From Myxococcales bacterium (lineage in GTDB: Bacteria > Myxococcota_A > Polyangia > Polyangiales > Houyiibacteriaceae): a stretch of DNA of 49,542 nucleotides. The position numbers and the translations under genes are program-made. The DNA is taken from assembly GCA_019637115.1 (NCBI GenBank), contig JAHBWH010000046.1, forward strand, positions 1-49,542. Reading direction: 5' to 3'. Position 1 is the stretch's first letter. Each line of letters begins with the position of its first letter. Below are positions 32,870-41,480 of this stretch, in pieces. The notes beneath the pieces are model-generated. The model saw only the letters and a program-made list of their open reading frames with translations, ran no database searches and was not told the origin of the DNA.

Positions 32870-32882
32870 CAGCAGACCCCCC

Positions 32883-33872
32883 TCAGCGCTCCGGCACCTG
32901 GAAGAGGACGTGCGGCGCGCCCGTCCCGTTCGGGAACGCCGACCCGAGGAAGGTCAGGAGCGTGAGCGTCTGTGTGCCGCCCTCGGCGCGCATCACGACG
33001 CCACACGGCTGCGCGCCGCAGAGCGGACGAAGCGTCGCGGCGATCGGCGACTCGGCCTGCGTCGCGGCCTGGAAGCGCCACGTGAACGCGGCCGTCTCCG
33101 TCGGCGTGGGCGGGACCTCCTGCGGCTCGTTCGGGATGCCGTCGATCAGCGCGGGCCCCGGCCGGGGCGCCTCGATCGCTGGGCCGCGCACGCGGTCGAG
33201 CTCGACCTTCACGCCGCTGCCGCGCGCGAAGAGCGTGATCTGCATGTCGCCGCCGGGCGCGATGTGCTCGGCCCGCCACGAGCAGTCGACCTTGTGCTCG
33301 CTCGCCGAGCATGTCTCGGTCATCTGCGTCCAGACGGGCGCCAGCTCGTCCCAGCGGCGCTGGTGCGTGGGCGGCACGACCGCCGGCTCGTCGGACGTCG
33401 GCCGTACGTCGTAGCTGTCGAGCTTCAGGTAGCCGACGTCGTTCGTGGAGCCGCGGCGGACGGCGAAGCCGATCTCGCCGATGCGCGAGGCCTTGAGCGT
33501 CCCCACCGCGAGCATCGTCGTCAGGTAGGGCGTGCTCGCGTAGACGCGGAGGGTCGCCGAGCCGCGTGCGGGCGCGGCGGCGATCGCGTCGCGGAGCTTC
33601 GGGATGACCATGCCGTCGCGCTCCTCGGTCGGGACGCGCCCTCCGTCGAGCGCGAGGATCTCGCGACCATCGAGGCGCAGCGAGCTGGTCGAGATCTCGA
33701 CGCGGACGGGGTTCGACGGCTCGGAGTCGTGGCGGAGGCTGATGGGCAGCTCGAGGACGCCGACCGTGGGCTCGGTCGAGACCGCCTCGTCGGCGGCGTC
33801 GTCACCGCAGCCGACCGACGCGAGGCCGAGCACGCACGAGAGAACAGAGGTGAAGAGCGAGGCGCGATTCAT
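32883..33872 (-). CDS. Lipoprotein with ExbD-like periplasmic region
   Basis: The 329-residue protein starts MNRASLFTSVLSCVLGLASVGC, with a lipidated Cys in ASVGC. Residues about 40-150 follow the order of the ExbD/TolR periplasmic domain: a VRVEISTSSLRLDGREI strand pair, VPTEERDGMVIPKLRDAI helix, then ATLRVYAST-PYLTTMLAVGTLKASRIGEIGFAV. A second part (about 165-329) holds a few cysteines and beta-like segments. ExbD proteins are normally inner-membrane proteins of TonB systems; a lipoprotein with that domain would be a soluble-side relative. The assignment is from motif order and is tentative. It is the first gene of the operon with the oxidoreductase and ligase. Confidence 0.72.
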   Translation of the reverse strand: MNRASLFTSVLSCVLGLASVGCGDDAADEAVSTEPTVGVLELPISLRHDSEPSNPVRVEISTSSLRLDGREILALDGGRVPTEERDGMVIPKLRDAIAAAPARGSATLRVYASTPYLTTMLAVGTLKASRIGEIGFAVRRGSTNDVGYLKLDSYDVRPTSDEPAVVPPTHQRRWDELAPVWTQMTETCSASEHKVDCSWRAEHIAPGGDMQITLFARGSGVKVELDRVRGPAIEAPRPGPALIDGIPNEPQEVPPTPTETAAFTWRFQAATQAESPIAATLRPLCGAQPCGVVMRAEGGTQTLTLLTFLGSAFPNGTGAPHVLFQVPER

Positions 33873-34342
33873 GGCGCGCGACTCTACACCAGGCCCCAAG
33901 TCAGCGCTTCGCGCTCGCCTCGGCTTTTTTACTCAGCGGCTTTCGAAGCCCCCTCGGCGGCGGGAGCGAGCCCCCCGCTTCACCCGGAGACGCGCGCCTC
34001 CCGTGTCTGGCTCCGCAGACTCCTCACGAACGCGCCTGTCTTTTTGGGGGAGCCAGGCGCCGCGGATTTCGCGCGCCCGGGGCCGGTCGCGGGGGCGACA
34101 CCCCCGAGCCGTCCGAATGGGTGGCCGAGCCGATCGCGGGCCCGATTGAACCGTGTTCTAGCGCGCGCCCCGGCGACACCAAACGAAATCATTGCGCAAT
34201 TCGTCACACGTGTGGTTTCGCACCCCATCGTGAGCAAACGCGCAGCGGCTCGCCGGGACCCAACGACCATTCACCGAGATCCGCCTCCCTCTCACCCACA
34301 CAGGGACGCCACGTGGCTCGCGCACGAGGCACGTTCCGCCGC
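33873..34342. other. Long divergent intergenic region
   Basis: No gene is supported in these 470 bases. A run of six T follows a small hairpin AGCGC-TTC-GCGCT near 33903-33931. From about 34140 to 34260 the composition is clearly richer in A/T and holds two palindromes at 34191 and 34205, a probable control region for the HMG-CoA-synthase-like gene. Confidence 0.55.
34191..34214. promoter_or_regulatory. Adjacent palindromes, candidate operator
   Basis: ATTGCGCAAT (34191-34200) and CACACGTGTG (34205-34214) are perfect 10-bp palindromes four bases apart, in the AT-richer stretch about 130 bases upstream of the gene at 34343. Dimeric repressors such as TetR-family proteins bind sites of this kind. 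No regulator gene is adjacent. Confidence 0.45.
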
Positions 34343-35422
34343 ATGACGACCACCGGCATCGCCTCGCTCGGCCTCGCGCTCCCCTCGCGCTACCTCGACG
34401 TCCGTGACCTCGCGGCCCTCCGCGGCGTAGACCCCGACAAGTTCACCAAGGGCCTCGGCTGCCACGAGATCGCGCTGCTCGGCGAGGGCGAGGACGTCGT
34501 GACCTTGGCCGCCAGCGCGGCCGAGCGCGCGCTCGCGCGTTGGGGCGGGTCCCCCAAGGACCTCGGCCTCGTCGCCGTGGGCACCGAGACGGCGCAGGAC
34601 ATGAGCCGCCCGCTCAGCGCGTTCGTCGCCGACGCGATCGGCCTGCGCGGTGCCTACCGCAGCTACGAGACGAAGCACGCCTGCTACGGCGGCACGGTGG
34701 CGCTGCGGCAGGCGCTCGAGTGGAAGGCGAGCGGCGCCGCGCGCGGCAAGGCGGCCCTCGTCATCGCGTCGGATGTCGCGCTCTACGCCCCGAAGGATCC
34801 GGGCGAGCCCACGCAGGGCGCGGGGGCGGTCGCCTTCATCGTCGACGACGCGAGCGTCGCGGAGGTCGATCTCGAGAGCCACGCCTGGGCGGAGCCCGCG
34901 TTCGACTTCTGGCGCCCCGTGGGCGAGAGCTTCCCGCGGGTCGACGGCCCGCTCAGCCTCGCCTGCTACGAGACCGCGACGACCGAGTGCTTCCGACAGC
35001 TCGCCGGCGGTCGCCCGCTCGCCGATGTGCTCGAAGGCTTCGCCGCGCTCTGCTTCCACGTCCCCTTCCCGAAGATGGTGAAGAAGGGCGTGATGAAGCT
35101 CGGCGAGGCGCAGGGCTGGGACGAGGGCGCGACGAGCGCGCTCTTCGAGTCCAAGGTGATGCCGACGATGGAGTGGAACCGGCGCACCGGCAACAGCTAC
35201 ACCGCCGCGCTCTGGACCAGCGTCGCGAAGGCCCTCGCGGGCGCCGCGTCGGGCACGCGCGTCGCGGCGTTCAGCTACGGCTCGGGCTTCGGCAGCGAGC
35301 TGCTCACGCTCACCGCGGGGCCGGCGGCCGCCGCGGGTGCGTGGGTGGCGGACGTCGAGGGCGACCTCGCGCGCCGCGAGCGCATCGACGCGGACACGTA
35401 CCTCGCGTACCGCGGCGCCTGA
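34343..35422 (+). CDS. Hydroxymethylglutaryl-CoA synthase-like protein
   Basis: The 359-residue protein has thiolase-fold features of bacterial HMG-CoA synthase. GTETAQD contains the general-base Glu region (about residue 82), KHACYGG holds the nucleophile Cys114, and LCFHVPFPKMVKKG carries the His near 240. NSYTAALWTSVAKAL and FSYGSGFGSEL match the late conserved segments. The enzyme condenses acetyl-CoA with acetoacetyl-CoA, for the mevalonate pathway, or, in myxobacteria, related enzymes serve isovaleryl-CoA formation or polyketide beta-branching. No other mevalonate gene is in the window, so the pathway is open. Upstream palindromes suggest regulation. Confidence 0.88.
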   Translation: MTTTGIASLGLALPSRYLDVRDLAALRGVDPDKFTKGLGCHEIALLGEGEDVVTLAASAAERALARWGGSPKDLGLVAVGTETAQDMSRPLSAFVADAIGLRGAYRSYETKHACYGGTVALRQALEWKASGAARGKAALVIASDVALYAPKDPGEPTQGAGAVAFIVDDASVAEVDLESHAWAEPAFDFWRPVGESFPRVDGPLSLACYETATTECFRQLAGGRPLADVLEGFAALCFHVPFPKMVKKGVMKLGEAQGWDEGATSALFESKVMPTMEWNRRTGNSYTAALWTSVAKALAGAASGTRVAAFSYGSGFGSELLTLTAGPAAAAGAWVADVEGDLARRERIDADTYLAYRGA

Positions 35423-35601
35423 CCTCGGCCGCTCCGGCCGGGCGAGGCTGGACGTCTCAGGCGTCGGAGCCCCGAAGCTCGAGACGTCCCGCGTTGGCGC
35501 CCGCGGCGGGCGGTACGCCTCTGGTGCGCACGACCCGGTTCTCGGGCGCCCGTGAGCAGGTCGCGTGAGCAGGTCGCGAAGGTGTCGCGCGTGGCGCGTG
35601 G

Positions 35602-36018
35602 TCAGCGGATCGACCCGCAGTTGCCGCGGCAATAGCTCTCGAGGTTGCGGTCTCGGATCGAGCCGCAGTTGCCGCGGCAGAGGTGCTCGAGGTCGCTGTT
35701 GCGGATCGACCCGCAGTTGCCGCGGCAGAGGTGCTCGAGGTCGTTGTCGCGGATCGACCCACAGTTGCCGCGACAGAGTTGCTCGGCGTCGCCGTTGCGG
35801 ATCGACCCGCAGTTGTCTCGGCAGAAGTGCTCGAGGTCGTTGTTGCGGATCGAGCCGCAATTGCCGCGACAGGCGTGCTCGAAGTCGCTGCCACTCACCT
35901 GGAGCGCGACCGCCGCCGCCGCGAGGCGCTTGCCGCGATCTTGGCTCGACGCCTGACCGAGGGAGAAGCCGAGGGCGCCGACGACGACCATGAGCGCGAA
36001 GGTGGAGGCGAGCTTCAT
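35602..36018 (-). CDS. Small exported protein with six 16-residue Cys repeats
   Basis: The 138-residue product has a signal peptide (MKLASTFALMVVVGALGFSLGQA) and then, from about residue 43, six consecutive units of the form D-x-E-H-x-CRGNCGSIR-N/D. Each unit is 16 residues (48 bases) and carries two cysteines in a CxxxC spacing, twelve in total. CGSIR is invariant in all copies and CRGNC in five of the six. Protein ends one residue after the last unit. The regular cysteine pairs suggest a rod- or solenoid-like disulphide or metal-binding repeat exported to the periplasm or outside. I do not recognise a family. It is convergent with the HMG-CoA-synthase gene (about 180 bases apart) and divergent from the zinc-ribbon gene. 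Confidence 0.85.
   Translation of the reverse strand: MKLASTFALMVVVGALGFSLGQASSQDRGKRLAAAAVALQVSGSDFEHACRGNCGSIRNNDLEHFCRDNCGSIRNGDAEQLCRGNCGSIRDNDLEHLCRGNCGSIRNSDLEHLCRGNCGSIRDRNLESYCRGNCGSIR
35603..35890 (-). repeat. 48-bp tandem repeats, six copies
   Basis: Each 48-base unit encodes one Cys repeat of the exported protein. Copies differ at scattered positions, mostly in the four codons before the first Cys, while the bases for CRGNCGSIR are nearly constant. Confidence 0.88.
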
Positions 36019-36126
36019 GCTCTCCGAAATAACGGGTTCGCGCGGGGTGCCGCAACCCCCGCCGCCGGAGCGCGCGTCGGGCGCGTGCTATCCTCGTCGC
36101 CCCACGATCGCTCGAAGGAGGATCCG

Positions 36127-36303
36127 ATGCCCGTCTGTGCGTCCTGCAAAGAAGAAGTCGACGACGTCCTCACGGTGAAGGTGAAGGGCCGCAACAAGAA
36201 GCTCTGCGAGGACTGCGCCGACCTCGTCCGCGAGGAAGCGGAGATCGCCGAGGCGAGCGAAGAGGCCGTCCGCGACATGATGGGCTACAAGGGCCGCTGG
36301 TAG
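36127..36303 (+). CDS. Small zinc-ribbon protein
   Basis: The 58-residue cytosolic protein starts at ATG 36127 with GAAGGAGG seven bases upstream. It has two CxxC pairs, CASC (residues 4-7) and CEDC (about 28-31), which should bind one zinc ion as a ribbon. An acidic helix (VREEAEIAEASEEAV) and MMGYKGRW finish the protein. Small proteins like this are often nucleic-acid- or partner-binding factors; no specific role can be given. The stop codon falls inside the first unit of a 29-bp tandem repeat that continues after the gene. Confidence 0.8.
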   Translation: MPVCASCKEEVDDVLTVKVKGRNKKLCEDCADLVREEAEIAEASEEAVRDMMGYKGRW

Positions 36304-36406
36304 CCGCGAGCGGCTACGAAGGCCGCTGGTAGCCGCGAGCGGCTACGAAGGCCGCTGGTAGCTGCGAGCGGCTACGAAGCGGCCGCTGGTAGCTGCGAGC
36401 GGCGAC
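36293..36406. repeat. 29-bp tandem hairpin repeats spanning a stop codon
   Basis: Units read GCCGCTGGTAGCCGCGAGCGGCTACGAAG. Unit one is 36293-36321, unit two 36322-36350, unit three 36351-36381 (two bases longer), and unit four is partial. Each unit has the dyad AGCCGC-GA-GCGGCT or a one-base variant. They start with the last codons and stop of the zinc-ribbon gene and run to within 30 bases of the convergent gene, so they may act as a bidirectional terminator array. Confidence 0.88.
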
Positions 36407-36435
36407 GGCAGGGAGGCGACGGGGCGGCCCCGCGC

Positions 36436-37122
36436 TCAGCGGCCGCCCGGCAAGAGCTTGCCGAGACCAGGCAGCACCACGTGCGATCGCACCGAGCGCG
36501 CCGCGCCGCGCACCCCCACCGGGAGGGCGCGGAAGCTGATGTCCACGTGGTTGTCGTCGCTCTGCACGTTCGCCAGCGTGACGAAGCTGGTGAGCACACC
36601 GACCGCGCTGCGGACCAACGGGTTGTTGCCGATCTTCGGGTCGCGCATCAGGTCGAGCACGATGCGGTTGTCCCGTGCCTCGACGATGACCGGGCTGCGC
36701 TTGGGCATGAAGCCCACGAGCGTGCCGGGCTTCGAGAGGTCGAGCGCGCCGCTCTTGATGAGCGCGGCGACCGGCGTCTCGGCGTCGCCGTTCAGCTTGA
36801 GCAAGACCTCCTCGAGCCGGAGCGCGAGCGTGAGCTCGTCCTCGTTGAAGACGATGCGGTCGATGTAGATGACGGCGGACGCCCGGATCGGCGTTCCCAT
36901 CAGGTCCACGCTCGCGCCGACCTTGATGCCGGGCGGCACCGCGTCGATGCGGAGATCCTCGACCTTGCCGCTCTTCTCGGCCTGACGACCGAGCCAGCGC
37001 AGCGCGTTCAGCGGGACGCCGAGCCGGAGACCGAACACGTTCCGGACGGCGCGCGTGATCTCCTCGGGGTGGGTCTTCAGATAACCGCGAGCGGCATCGA
37101 GTGCTGCCTGTGCCATCGACAT
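36436..37122 (-). CDS. Conserved-looking protein of unknown function
   Basis: The 228-residue protein starts at ATG 37122 (MSMAQAALDAARGYLKTHPEE). It has no signal peptide. Helical N-terminus (1-55) is followed by a long mostly beta region with alternating hydrophobic residues (RIDAVPPGIKVGASVDLMGTPI, SAVIYIDRIVFNEDELTLALRLEEVLL, PVIVEARDNRIVLDLMRDPKI) and ends LPGLGKLLPGG. The pattern of amphipathic strands suggests a barrel or lipid-binding cup, but no family is recognised. Its codon use matches neighbours. It is convergent with the zinc-ribbon gene. Confidence 0.75.
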   Translation of the reverse strand: MSMAQAALDAARGYLKTHPEEITRAVRNVFGLRLGVPLNALRWLGRQAEKSGKVEDLRIDAVPPGIKVGASVDLMGTPIRASAVIYIDRIVFNEDELTLALRLEEVLLKLNGDAETPVAALIKSGALDLSKPGTLVGFMPKRSPVIVEARDNRIVLDLMRDPKIGNNPLVRSAVGVLTSFVTLANVQSDDNHVDISFRALPVGVRGAARSVRSHVVLPGLGKLLPGGR

Positions 37123-37442
37123 AGGCGCGCAGGATACCCTCGTGATCCCCTGCGTGCGCAACGCGAAATCGCAACGAAAACAACGACGCGCCGCGTCAAG
37201 CCGCGTCACGAGCGCTCGGCTCGGCTCCGACGAGGAGCCGTCGTCACCACCCGCGAGCCGCGCGCCTCGGCCTCGGATACCGACTCGGACGCCGACTCGG
37301 ACACCGACTCGGACACCGACTCGGACACCGACTCGGACACCGACTCGGACACCGACTCGGACACCGACTCGGACACCGACTCGGACACCGACTCGGACAC
37401 CGACCCGGACATCTACCGTTGGACGGCAGCGCGTGGCTCGAC
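37123..37442. other. Intergenic region with 12-bp repeats
   Basis: No gene is supported. The left part (to about 37200) is somewhat AT-richer and probably carries the promoter of the gene ending at 36436. The right part is filled by the dodecamer array at 37272. Confidence 0.6.
37272..37412. repeat. 12-bp tandem repeat ACCGACTCGGAC
   Basis: About eleven to twelve units of ACCGACTCGGAC follow each other, with small variants at both ends. Open frames cross it on both strands (Asp/Ser/Thr one way, Ser/Glu/Val the other), but nothing else supports coding. Confidence 0.92.
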
Positions 37443-38177
37443 TCAGACGCTGACGACGACGACGATCTGCGCGATCACGCTCATGACGACCGCGGCCGCG
37501 AGTGCCACCACCCGGCCCTGCTCACGCGCTGCTCGCGCGAGATGGACCGTGGGGTGGCCCGGCAGGAGCTCGACGAGCTCCTCCGTCTCGGCCCGGTAAG
37601 GGGCGTCGACGGGCGGACCCTCACGGCGCGCGATGAGGGTGGCCGACCCTGGCGTCACGTGCGTCGCGCTCCGCCCCAAGACGCCGTCGGGCAGCCGCAC
37701 TCGGCCCCCGGCCTCGACCTCCACCCACCACGACTGAGCGAAGAACCGCTCCCGCTCGCGTGCCTGCGCGTGTCCGACGCTCAACGCGCGGAGAGAGGCG
37801 AGCGCGAGCGCCAAGAGGAGCACCCAGCGCGGCCACGTCGGAGGAGGGACGCGGACCGGGGTGGGCGCGACCTCGAGCACCGAGAGGCGAGGACCGTCGA
37901 AGTGGAGGTAGCGGTCGCGCGGATAGGTGAGCACGAGCTGCGGCTCCTCATCGGGGAGATGCTGGTAGAGCTTACAGCGCTGCGGCCCGCACACGCGGCG
38001 GACGTGGAAGATTCGCCATCCGTCGTCGGCGAAATCACCCGTGAGCGGCCGCAAGGTCCAACGCAGCTTCGCGGCCCGATGCTCGCGCTCGGCGAACGCG
38101 CCGTGCATCGTCACGCCGGAGCAGACGACGAACGCCGCCAGCAAGATGCGGATCATCCATCGATGTGTAGTGCTCAT
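37443..38177 (-). CDS. Membrane protein of unknown function
   Basis: The 244-residue protein has hydrophobic segments at about 9-28 (RILLAAFVVCSGVTM), 118-134 (WVLLLALALASLRAL) and 224-244 (VVALAAAVVMSVIAQIVVVVSV). This suggests three transmembrane helices with a ~85-residue region after the first that contains a CGPQRC pair, probably periplasmic. The middle part after helix two resembles a cytosolic beta-rich patch (WWVEVEAGGRVRLPDG). No family is recognised. The gene starts at ATG 38177. The C-terminal helix ends the protein exactly, as in tail-anchored proteins. Confidence 0.75.
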   Translation of the reverse strand: MSTTHRWMIRILLAAFVVCSGVTMHGAFAEREHRAAKLRWTLRPLTGDFADDGWRIFHVRRVCGPQRCKLYQHLPDEEPQLVLTYPRDRYLHFDGPRLSVLEVAPTPVRVPPPTWPRWVLLLALALASLRALSVGHAQARERERFFAQSWWVEVEAGGRVRLPDGVLGRSATHVTPGSATLIARREGPPVDAPYRAETEELVELLPGHPTVHLARAAREQGRVVALAAAVVMSVIAQIVVVVSV

Positions 38178-38401
38178 CGGCGTAGCAACGCGCAGCCGCG
38201 CCGACGCGCATTCCGACCGCGCGCGATTGACGAAACGTCACCGGCGCGCGGCGACGATCGGCCGAGATCATGGGAGATGTCGGTCGTCGCACGAACGGCC
38301 CGACAGGGGCACGGGCACGGGCAGGGGCAAGGGCAAGGGCAGGGGCAAGGGCAGGGGCAAGGGCAGGGGCAAGGGCAGGGGACTGTGTGCCCTTCGAGGC
38401 G
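38178..38401. other. Spacer with GGGCAAGGGCAG repeat
   Basis: No gene is seen in these 224 bases. An array of GGGCAG/GGGCAA hexamers fills 38305-38381, just past the end of the YebC gene, and the rest is unremarkable. Confidence 0.5.
38305..38381. repeat. Hexanucleotide tandem repeat GGGCAG/GGGCAA
   Basis: Thirteen or so six-base units alternate GGGCAC, GGGCAG and GGGCAA. The last ones alternate strictly as a 12-base unit. Confidence 0.9.
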
Positions 38402-39139
38402 TCAGCCCAGGTTGTGGAAGACGTGCTGGACGTCGTCGTCCTGCTCGAGGAGGTCGACGAGCTTGAGCACCTCGGTCGCCTGCTCCTCCGAGAGCTGCAC
38501 CAGGTTCTGCGCGATGAACTCCGACGCGGTCGACACGGGCACGATCTTCCGCGCCTCGAGCGCCTCTTGCAGCCGCCCAAAGTCCGCGAGCGGGCAGCGG
38601 ATCACCACCTGCGGCTCCCCCTTCTCGCCGCTCGCCTCGCCCATCTCCTCGAGGCCGTGATCGATCAGCTCGAGCTCGAGCTCCTCGAGGTCCAAGCCCG
38701 CCTTCTTCAGCGCCTCCGCGTCGAGCCGGAAGACACCCATGCGCGTGAAGGAGAAGGAGACGCTCCCCGGCGTGCCGAGGCTGCCGTGGCCCTTGTTGAA
38801 GCAGACGCGGACGTTCGCGATCGTGCGCGTCGGGTTGTCCGTCGCCGCGACGACCATCACGGCGACGCCGTGCGGCGCGTAGCCCTCGTAAATGAGCTCC
38901 TGGTAGTCCGCCGCGTCCTTGCCGAGCGCCCGTTTGATCGCGGTCTCGATCTTGTCCTTCGGCATGTTCACCGCGCGCGCGTTCTGGATCGCACGGCGCA
39001 GCGCGGGGTTCGTGTCGGCGTTGTCGCCGCCTTGCCGAACGGCCACCGCGATCTCGCGGCCGCAGCGGGTGAAGGCCTTCGCCATGCGGTCCCACCGCGC
39101 GAACATGGTGGCCTTGCGGGTCTCGAAGATGCGTCCCAT
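38402..39139 (-). CDS. yebC: YebC/PmpR-family regulator (TACO1-like)
   Basis: The 245-residue protein has the usual length and motifs of the YebC family. An N-terminal [20 protein letters not shown] segment replaces the common H-K-R-A-A-x-D-A-K-R-G-K. [30 protein letters not shown] is followed by [43 protein letters not shown] and a C-terminal ferredoxin-like part. Members act as transcription regulators or as translation factors that relieve ribosome stalling at proline runs. The N-terminus differs from the canonical MAGHSKWANIKHRK, placing it in the second paralogue group. It stands alone between two repeat-bearing spacers. Confidence 0.95.
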   Translation of the reverse strand: MGRIFETRKATMFARWDRMAKAFTRCGREIAVAVRQGGDNADTNPALRRAIQNARAVNMPKDKIETAIKRALGKDAADYQELIYEGYAPHGVAVMVVAATDNPTRTIANVRVCFNKGHGSLGTPGSVSFSFTRMGVFRLDAEALKKAGLDLEELELELIDHGLEEMGEASGEKGEPQVVIRCPLADFGRLQEALEARKIVPVSTASEFIAQNLVQLSEEQATEVLKLVDLLEQDDDVQHVFHNLG

Positions 39140-39216
39140 CGGTTCCTCGTGGTCTCGAGCCCGCGGTATTAGCAGCAGCTTTTCCGGGCGTCGACAGCGC
39201 GTTCGCGGAGAAAACG

Positions 39217-39253
39217 GCGTGCCGGAAAACCGCGTGCCGGAAAACCGCGTGCC
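39217..39253. repeat. 15-bp tandem repeat, 2.5 copies
   Basis: GCGTGCCGGAAAACC occurs at 39217-39231 and 39232-39246, with a partial third copy. It lies in the 168-base spacer between the thioesterase and YebC genes. Confidence 0.75.
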
Positions 39254-39307
39254 AGTGAATGCGAGCGCGCACTCTCGCGCCCAGCGCCTCCCGCGAAGAG
39301 CGCGAGC

Positions 39308-39718
39308 TCACCCCTCGACGAGGTGGCGCGAGAAGAGCTCGCGAAACACGTCGGGGATCGCCACGCCGCGGAAGGTCTTCATGTCGATGCACGCGACCGT
39401 GATGCGCGCGCTCGCCGTCCGCCGTCCGCCGACGCTCGCTTCGTAGACGAAGGTCGCAGACTTCGTGCCGAGCTCCGCGACCGAGACGTCGATGTCGAGG
39501 TCGTCTCCGAAGCGGATCGGCGAGTGAAAATCCGTCTCGACGTGCACCGCCGGCCAGCCGAAGCCGTCCTCGTCGAGCACGCGCCGGTAGGGGTGCCCCT
39601 GGTGGTCGAAGAAGTCCTCGAACGCGCAGTGGAAGAAGTGGATGATGCGCGGGAAGTAGACGATCCGCGCGTGATCCTCGTCGCCGAAGCGAACCCGCAG
39701 CGTCGTTCGGAACGCCAT
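39308..39718 (-). CDS. Hotdog-fold acyl-CoA thioesterase (4HBT family)
   Basis: The 136-residue protein starts MAFRTTLRVRFGDEDHARIVYFP. The FGDEDHARIVYFPRI segment is the 4-hydroxybenzoyl-CoA thioesterase/YbgC motif with the catalytic Asp region, and VHVETDFHSPIRFGDDLDIDV supplies the usual strand pair. It should cleave acyl-CoA thioesters; chain preference is unknown. The gene starts two bases after the stop of the Cys-rich lipoprotein gene, so the two are cotranscribed, though a functional link is not obvious. Confidence 0.9.
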   Translation of the reverse strand: MAFRTTLRVRFGDEDHARIVYFPRIIHFFHCAFEDFFDHQGHPYRRVLDEDGFGWPAVHVETDFHSPIRFGDDLDIDVSVAELGTKSATFVYEASVGGRRTASARITVACIDMKTFRGVAIPDVFRELFSRHLVEG

Positions 39719-39720
39719 CG

Positions 39721-40167
39721 TCAATCTCCGCTCGGCGGCGCGCCGCAATAACCCTTGGGCTCTTCACCCGCGGGGAGACACGCCTCGCCCGCGCTGCAGA
39801 CCACGGCCGCCCGCCGGTCGCACGCGCGGCGACAGAAGGCCGCGGCGCCCGGCTCCTCGGCGACGCAGACGAGCCCCTGCTCGCAGTCCGCGCTGCTCGC
39901 GCAGCCTGCGCCGAGCGCCACCGAGCCGCCGAGGTAGCAGAGCGAGACGTCACTCTCGGTGGCGAGGCAGACGCTGCCGTCCGAGCAGAGGCGCTCGTCC
40001 TCGCAGACGGTCATGCAGTAATTCCCCGCGCGTGGGATCGGGAAGCAGAGGGTGCCCTCGACGCACTCCGCGCTCGTCAGGCACGCGCTCCCCGCCGGGC
40101 CAGGCCCGTTGTCGGCGCAGCCGAGCGCGAGGGCGAGCGCGAAGCAGGACATCCCCAGGCGGAGCAT
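39721..40167 (-). CDS. Small Cys-rich lipoprotein
   Basis: The 148-residue product has a lipoprotein signal, MLRLGMSCFALALALGC, and then about sixteen cysteines in paired motifs such as CLTSAECVEGTLC, CASSADCEQGLVC and CRRACDRR. These resemble the Dickkopf/EGF-like modules widespread in Myxococcota surface proteins. They probably form disulphides in the periplasm or on the cell surface. Function is unknown. It is the first gene of a two-gene operon with the thioesterase. Confidence 0.83.
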   Translation of the reverse strand: MLRLGMSCFALALALGCADNGPGPAGSACLTSAECVEGTLCFPIPRAGNYCMTVCEDERLCSDGSVCLATESDVSLCYLGGSVALGAGCASSADCEQGLVCVAEEPGAAAFCRRACDRRAAVVCSAGEACLPAGEEPKGYCGAPPSGD

Positions 40168-40379
40168 CTCGGGCTCCTACTCCACCCCGCCCATTGGGGC
40201 AACGACGTCCCCACCGAGACCGGCCCCGTCACCCATCCCCATTTGGCGCTGACCGCGTCCCGACGACCACCACGTGCGCCGCGGCAGAGGCAGGCTCCTC
40301 CGAGCACGCCAGCCTTTAGTGACTCTAATTTGCGTTGCGCTCTTGTTTCCTGGTCGTGACCGGTTCACTCTTCCGCGCC

Positions 40380-41476
<1,097 letters not shown>

Positions 41477-41480
<4 letters not shown>

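Noticed and set aside
37206-37412. A small Ser/Glu/Val repeat protein on the minus strand, or an Asp/Ser/Thr one on the plus strand, across the dodecamer array
   Set aside because: Both are produced by the repeat itself; neither has a ribosome-binding site or sequence outside the array that looks coding.
37419-38660. A plus-strand frame of 413 codons containing repeated GQGQG
   Set aside because: It covers the membrane-protein gene on the other strand, the GGGCAAGGGCAG repeat and part of YebC. No start or motif supports it.
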